27,688 nucleotides of DNA from JAAFKA01 sp043748455 (lineage in GTDB: Bacteria; Bacteroidota; Bacteroidia; Cytophagales; Thermoflexibacteraceae), in NCBI GenBank assembly GCA_043748455.1, contig JAYTNF010000068.1, forward strand, positions 1 to 27,688, written 5' to 3'. Each line of letters opens with the position of its first letter. Within the stretch, counting starts at the first letter, position 1. A model generated the notes under the pieces. That model had not been told where the DNA came from and did no database searches. It saw only the letters and a program-made list of their open reading frames with translations. Shown here in pieces: positions 23,898-27,688 of the stretch. Made by a program: the position numbers and the translations under genes.

Positions 23898-24003
23898 GCG
23901 TACCGTTGGTAGAAAATCAAATGTTATTAACCCCAAAGTACCGTAGGTACGCACCTATGGTGCTTATTGTATTGCATTGTTCAATGTTCTACCAATGGTA
24001 CGC
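23898..24003. repeat. Inverted-repeat element between argE-like and argH
   Basis: Ends GCGTACCGTTGGTAGAA (23898-23914) and TTCTACCAATGGTACGC (23987-24003) pair at 16 of 17 positions. The centre has a small hairpin (GTACC-GTA-GGTAC) next to GCACC-TAT-GGTGC. No direct repeats flank it. The same right end occurs upstream of argB. Confidence 0.85.
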
Positions 24004-24053
24004 AACGTTGTTGCTAAAAATATTATGTCTATAACTAAAACAAAAAACTACTT

Positions 24054-25358
24054 ATGAAACTTTGGCAAAAAGATAATAAAAATTCCCTAGACCTTATTAC
24101 AAAATTTACGGTAGGCAAAGACAATGAATTAGATATGGTTTTAGCCGAATTTGATGTGAAAGGTTCTTTGGCACATACACAAATGTTGGCAAGTATTGGC
24201 TTACTAACAGAAAATGAGTTGCAACAAATTCACAAGGAATTGCAACAAATTCTTAGCGAAATACAAGCAGGAAAATTTGAAATTGAAGATGGGGTTGAGG
24301 ATATTCATTCGCAAATTGAACTGATGCTTACGCAAAGAATTGGCGAGGCAGGCAAAAAAATTCATAGTGGCAGGTCAAGAAACGACCAAGTTTTAGTGGA
24401 TATTAAGTTGTATTTGCGATATGAATTACAAGAAATTACTAAACTCATTTCACAATTATTTGATACTTTTATCGAATTAAGTAATATTCATAAAGATAAT
24501 TTATTACCCGGTTATACGCATTTGCAACTTGCCATGCCTTCTTCTTTTGGCTTATGGTTTGGGGCTTATGCCGAAAGTTTGGTTGATGATATGGAATTGT
24601 TAGTGGCTGCTTATCAAGTAGTTAATAAAAATCCTTTGGGTTCTGGGGCAGGTTATGGTTCGTCATTTCCACTGAATAGGACAATGACAACGGAATTATT
24701 GGGCTTTGAAACAATGAATTACAATGTCATCTATGCACAAATGACACGAGGAAAATCCGAAAAAATTGTAGCCATGGCAATGTCATCAGTGGCTGCCACA
24801 CTTTCAAAATTTTCTTATGATGTATGTTTGTATATGAACCAAAATTTTGGGTTTATTACATTTCCAGACGAATTAACGACAGGAAGTAGCATTATGCCAC
24901 ACAAAAAAAACCCTGATGTTTTTGAATTGACAAGAGCAAAATGTAATAAACTACAAGCCTTACCTAATGAATTGACTTTACTAAGCTCTAACTTACCTTC
25001 TGGTTATCATCGTGATATGCAATTAACAAAGGAAAGTTTGTTTCCTGCCATCAAAGAACTCAAAAGTTGTTTGGAAATTGTGGATTTTATGTTGCAACAT
25101 ATTGTAGTAAAACAAGATATTTTGAATGATAAAAAGTATATTCATTTGTTCAGTGTTGAGGCTGTAAATGCCGAAGTTTTGGCAGGTGTGCCTTTTCGTG
25201 AAGCCTACAAAAAAGTGGGTGCTGCGATAGAAAATGAAGATTTTGCTCCTGATTTTAGGCTTAATCACACACACGAAGGCAGTATTGGTAATTTGTGTAA
25301 TGATAAAATTGTGGGTTTGATGGAGGTTTTGAAAGATAAGATTTTGAGGATAAATTAG
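24054..25358 (+). CDS. argH: Argininosuccinate lyase
   Basis: A 434-residue member of the fumarase/aspartase superfamily. It splits argininosuccinate into arginine and fumarate, the last step of the pathway, in a cytoplasmic tetramer. Seen: HSGRSRNDQ (104-112), GYTHLQLA (153-160, catalytic His156), and the signature TTGSSIMPHKKNPD (275-288) with the catalytic Ser279 on the mobile loop. The signature has His where Gln is usual (MPQKKNP), a change I regard as tolerated. It follows the argE-like gene after a 167-bp gap filled by a palindromic element, so co-transcription is possible but not assured. Confidence 0.96.
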   Translation: MKLWQKDNKNSLDLITKFTVGKDNELDMVLAEFDVKGSLAHTQMLASIGLLTENELQQIHKELQQILSEIQAGKFEIEDGVEDIHSQIELMLTQRIGEAGKKIHSGRSRNDQVLVDIKLYLRYELQEITKLISQLFDTFIELSNIHKDNLLPGYTHLQLAMPSSFGLWFGAYAESLVDDMELLVAAYQVVNKNPLGSGAGYGSSFPLNRTMTTELLGFETMNYNVIYAQMTRGKSEKIVAMAMSSVAATLSKFSYDVCLYMNQNFGFITFPDELTTGSSIMPHKKNPDVFELTRAKCNKLQALPNELTLLSSNLPSGYHRDMQLTKESLFPAIKELKSCLEIVDFMLQHIVVKQDILNDKKYIHLFSVEAVNAEVLAGVPFREAYKKVGAAIENEDFAPDFRLNHTHEGSIGNLCNDKIVGLMEVLKDKILRIN

Positions 25359-25369
25359 GTATTCGGAAT

Positions 25370-25494
25370 GGCTTTGTTGCAAGAGTAAGCATGCATAATA
25401 ATGAGCTTTTTATCTTTTTGTATAAAACATCTTCTTAGATTATTTTTTAGCCCAAAAACTTCATTTAAAATAGGCTGACTGTTGCAACAAAACC
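25370..25494. mobile_element. Non-coding element with IS-like terminal inverted repeats
   Basis: GGCTTTGTTGCAA (25370-25382) and TTGCAACAAAACC (25482-25494) pair at 12 of 13 positions, and partial matching continues inward to about 23 bp (AGT.AGC). GG(C/T)TTTGTTGCA ends are common among several IS families. At 125 bp with no ORF it would be a MITE or a deleted IS. No target duplication is seen. Confidence 0.55.
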
Positions 25495-25610
25495 ACAACT
25501 TTATTAAACCAAATTACTAAATTCATACCAACAAATGTTATGAATAGCTAATATAACATTATATAACATTATTACATTTTTCTTAGAATTGATTATTAAA
25601 TCATAAGCAT

Positions 25611-26165
25611 TTATTTCACCCTATTTGGATTTTCTGCCACAAAACTTTTCCAACTTTTCTTAGTTCCACCACTACCTGTCGAGTTTTTTGAATGATAAAA
25701 ATGACATAAAGCAACTGCTAAGGCATCTGTTGCGTCAAAAAACTCAGGAATTTCCTTCAAATGTAGTTGTCGCAATAACATAGAAGCTACTTGTTCTTTT
25801 GAGGCATTTCCACTTCCTGCTACTGATTGTTTTACTTTTTTTGGAGCATATTCTGTTACCGAAATCTCATGACGAAGTGCTGCAATCATTGCCACGCCTT
25901 GTGCTCGTCCAAGTTTTAGCATAGATTGTACGTTTTTACCAAAAAAAGGTGCTTCTAATGCCATCTCATCAGGACAAAATTCTACAATAATACTATCTAT
26001 TCTTTCAAAAATTTTCTTTAATCTGAGTGCATGTTCATCATATTTATCTAAATGAATTACGCCATATTGCAAAACTATTAGTTCATTTCCAACTGCTTTT
26101 ATGACACCATAACCCATAATTACAGTTCCAGGGTCGACACCCAAAATAATTTTCTCTTGTTTCAT
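25611..26165 (-). CDS. ruvC: Holliday junction resolvase RuvC
   Basis: A 184-residue endonuclease that resolves Holliday junctions with RuvAB. The acidic active site is complete: Asp11 (GVDPGT), Glu71 (LEAPFFG), Asp144 and Asp147 (FDATDALAVALCH). KNVQSMLKLGRAQG and APKKVKQSVAGSGNASKEQV are also family signatures. I chose ATG 26165 (MKQEKIILGVDPG), since the five codons before it (MLFCA) do not fit the family. A short Ser/Gly/Lys-rich tail extends past the last catalytic helix. It is divergent from porD. Confidence 0.95.
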   Translation of the reverse strand: MKQEKIILGVDPGTVIMGYGVIKAVGNELIVLQYGVIHLDKYDEHALRLKKIFERIDSIIVEFCPDEMALEAPFFGKNVQSMLKLGRAQGVAMIAALRHEISVTEYAPKKVKQSVAGSGNASKEQVASMLLRQLHLKEIPEFFDATDALAVALCHFYHSKNSTGSGGTKKSWKSFVAENPNRVK

Positions 26166-26220
26166 AGCACAAAATAGCACAAAAATTTCTAATAATTTAC
26201 CTAAAATCTAAGAATATTCT

Positions 26221-26228
26221 TAATTTTG
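26221..26228 (+). promoter_or_regulatory. Candidate porD promoter -7 box
   Basis: TAATTTTG is a perfect TAnnTTTG 35 bases upstream of the porD ATG, with TTTA (26196-26199) 21 bases further up as a near -33 element. Confidence 0.45.
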
Positions 26229-26262
26229 TGAATTGTTTTTTGAGTTAAACTATAATTATTCT

Positions 26263-27198
26263 ATGAAAAAATTAGTCTTATGCTTTGTTATTTTTGCGAT
26301 TTTATCGTTTACAAATACTTTTTTAGTAGCTGCCCAAGAACTACAAGCTAATGTAATTTTAAATGCTGACCAAGTACAAACACAAGAAAAAGCTATTATA
26401 GCCGTCTTGCAACAAAATATTCAGAAGTTTCTAAACGAAACCCGTTTTACAAACCAAGATTACAAGCAAAATGAGAAAATAAAATGTACTTTTTTTATAA
26501 CTTTAATGCCTCAAAATACTGACAATCCAAGTCGTGGAACAGATGTAACAACAGGAACTTATGCAGCTACCGTACAAATTCAATCTGTTAGACCTGTCTA
26601 TGCAAGCACTTATGAAAGCCCAATGTTGATATTTTTTGACCAGAATTTTACATTTTCTTATCAAGCAAATCAGCCCTTGATTTTTAATGAAAATGCCAAC
26701 ACAAGCAATTTAACAGCATTATTAGCATTTTATGCCCATATTATTTTGGCTTTGGATATTGATTCTTTTGCAGAAAAAGGAGCAACACCATTGATAGAAA
26801 GAATTTTAAATATTACTAATAATTCGCAACAAAGTGGTGCAGGTTGGACAAATAATGATAACAGGAATCGTTATTGGTTGTCTGAAAACTTTAACAGTCC
26901 ACAATTTATTCCTTTTCGTGAAGCCTTATATATGTATCACCGTCAAGGCTTAGATACATTTATGAAAGATGCTGAAGAAGGTCGCAAAATAATTTTAGAA
27001 GCATTAGAAAAACTCAAAGCAATAAACAAACTTCGTCCTTCTGATGCCTTGTTAATTGATGCTTTTATGGACGCAAAAATTAATGAATTGATTAAAATTT
27101 TTGGACAAGGAACTCCTGAAATGATTAAAAAAGCCTCCGATATTATGATTTTATTAGACCCACAAAATGGAGATAAATATCGTGCTTTGGTAAAATAA
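26263..27198 (+). CDS. porD: DUF4835 / PorD-family secreted protein
   Basis: A 311-residue exported protein. Signal peptide MKKLVLCFVIFAILSFTN..AAQ, then mature ELQANVILNADQVQTQEKAI, the opening typical of DUF4835 (PorD), with QNIQKFLNETRFTNQDY and a later FYAHIILALDIDSFAEKGA and GWTNNDNRNRYWLSENF. The C-terminal half is helical with ALEKLKAINKLRP and an end KASDIMILLDPQNGDKYR. PorD was named for a role around type IX secretion in Porphyromonas, though its exact function is unclear. I took ATG 26263, since the upstream ten codons do not belong to the signal. Divergent from ruvC. Confidence 0.88.
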   Translation: MKKLVLCFVIFAILSFTNTFLVAAQELQANVILNADQVQTQEKAIIAVLQQNIQKFLNETRFTNQDYKQNEKIKCTFFITLMPQNTDNPSRGTDVTTGTYAATVQIQSVRPVYASTYESPMLIFFDQNFTFSYQANQPLIFNENANTSNLTALLAFYAHIILALDIDSFAEKGATPLIERILNITNNSQQSGAGWTNNDNRNRYWLSENFNSPQFIPFREALYMYHRQGLDTFMKDAEEGRKIILEALEKLKAINKLRPSDALLIDAFMDAKINELIKIFGQGTPEMIKKASDIMILLDPQNGDKYRALVK

Positions 27199-27215
27199 AG
27201 GAATAAATATGATGT

Positions 27216-27342
27216 ATGAAATATACACATCGGAAAATGGTTTTGGAATAACCAAAACTAACAGTTCTTAGAGAACTGTTAGTTCTATGCTATTTTTTTG
27301 AAATTAAAATCCCAAAACCACTTTCCGATGTGTATATGAAAT
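27216..27342. mobile_element. 113-bp MITE with 24-bp inverted repeats and 7-bp target duplication
   Basis: Terminal inverted repeats 27223-27246 and 27312-27335 match at 23 of 24 positions. Directly outside them the heptamer ATGAAAT occurs at 27216-27222 and 27336-27342, as expected of a target-site duplication. An inner perfect 13-bp stem (27256-27268 with 27272-27284) sits off-centre. No ORF. It lies between porD and the alaA-like gene. Confidence 0.85.
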
Positions 27343-27416
27343 TAATTTGCTGATAATCAATGATTTAAAACATTATAAATTTTTAATAACTAAATAGCAT
27401 CAAAATAAATTAAGAA

Positions 27417-27688
27417 ATGACTTTTACAAAAAGCAATAAACTAAATAATGTTCATTATGACATTCGTGGGGCTATTTTCGAGCAGGCACAGTTGTTAGAA
27501 AAACAAGGTTTCAAAATTACAAAACTCAATATTGGAAATCCTGCACCTTTTGGATTTGATACGCCAGACGAAATTGTGCAAGATATGATAGCAAATATAC
27601 GCACTGCACAAGGTTATTCGGACTCGAAAGGCTTGTTTGCAGCTCGAAAAGCTATTATGCACTACACACAATCCAAAGCCATAAAAGA
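27417..27688 (+). CDS. alaA: Alanine-forming aminotransferase AlaA-like (3' cut by window edge)
   Basis: The first 90 codons are visible from ATG 27417. The start TFTKSNKLNNVHYDIRGAIF and the stretch KITKLNIGNPAPFGFDTPDE, then AQGYSDSKGLFAARKAIMHY, match the N terminus of the class I PLP aminotransferases of the AlaA (YfbQ) type, which transfer an amino group between glutamate and pyruvate. The PLP lysine and most of the enzyme lie beyond the window. A MITE lies in the gap upstream. Confidence 0.9.
   Translation, partial: MTFTKSNKLNNVHYDIRGAIFEQAQLLEKQGFKITKLNIGNPAPFGFDTPDEIVQDMIANIRTAQGYSDSKGLFAARKAIMHYTQSKAIK

Noticed and set aside
26233..26262. Upstream extension of porD
   Set aside because: A typical signal peptide begins at ATG 26263; the extra ten residues would spoil it.
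1..27688. tRNA, rRNA, CRISPR arrays or complete insertion sequences
   Set aside because: No tRNA T-arm signatures, no regularly spaced repeats and no transposase reading frames were found.

Overview
The window is a low-GC (by eye, not measured) stretch of a Bacteroidota chromosome. The evidence is lineage-typical genes (GldA-type gliding ATPase, DUF4835/PorD, DUF4249 and DUF4270 lipoproteins, an MCE/MlaD protein with the Bacteroidota-style C terminus) together with several Bacteroidota-type promoters (-7 TAnnTTTG). The EF-P loop type resembles that of Chitinophagales-like lineages, but order-level placement is a guess. No rRNA, tRNA or CRISPR array was recognised. Most genes are core housekeeping; the accessory parts are a type II restriction-modification locus and a large number of intergenic palindromic elements.

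Layout. 1-5.1 kb: 3' part of an MlaD/MCE gene, an unknown lipoprotein, an M24 aminopeptidase P, a GldA-like ABC ATPase and an unknown secreted protein. 5.2-7.2 kb: hemE and two small uncharacterised proteins, one joining a Cys cluster to a DUF2934-like tail. 7.3-10.3 kb: a BlaI-type repressor, a BlaR1/M56-type membrane metalloprotease and a small secreted protein, behind a consensus promoter that carries two identical-architecture palindromic operators. 10.4-13.3 kb: a DbpA-type DEAD-box helicase interrupted by an in-frame TGA, a DUF4249 lipoprotein overlapping it, and efp. 13.5-18.3 kb: comB, then on the minus strand a type II methyltransferase, restriction endonuclease and a very acidic 63-residue ORF, a membrane-anchored CxxCH protein and a DUF4270 lipoprotein. 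18.6-21.4 kb: inorganic pyrophosphatase, the tRNA hydroxylase trhO, and a DUF1571-like protein with an embedded LysM. 22.0-25.4 kb: arginine genes argB, an argE-like M20 deacylase and argH. 25.6 kb to the end: ruvC, porD (DUF4835) and the start of an alaA-like aminotransferase.

How the genes work together. argB, the argE-like gene and argH form a partial arginine cluster. The blaI/M56 pair is a signal-responsive repressor/protease module of unknown signal. The restriction and methylation genes are a self-contained R-M operon. gldA and porD both belong to the gliding/type IX secretion world but are far apart here. The rest are single housekeeping genes.

The most distinctive property is that most larger intergenic gaps hold a palindromic element of about 60-170 bp from several unrelated families. 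Two have flanking direct repeats that look like target-site duplications; one of these landed exactly on a stop codon and regenerated it. I do not see a clear, wholly new multi-gene system. The best leads are the acidic ORF in the R-M operon, the BlaI operator/leader architecture, the interrupted helicase and the palindromic elements.
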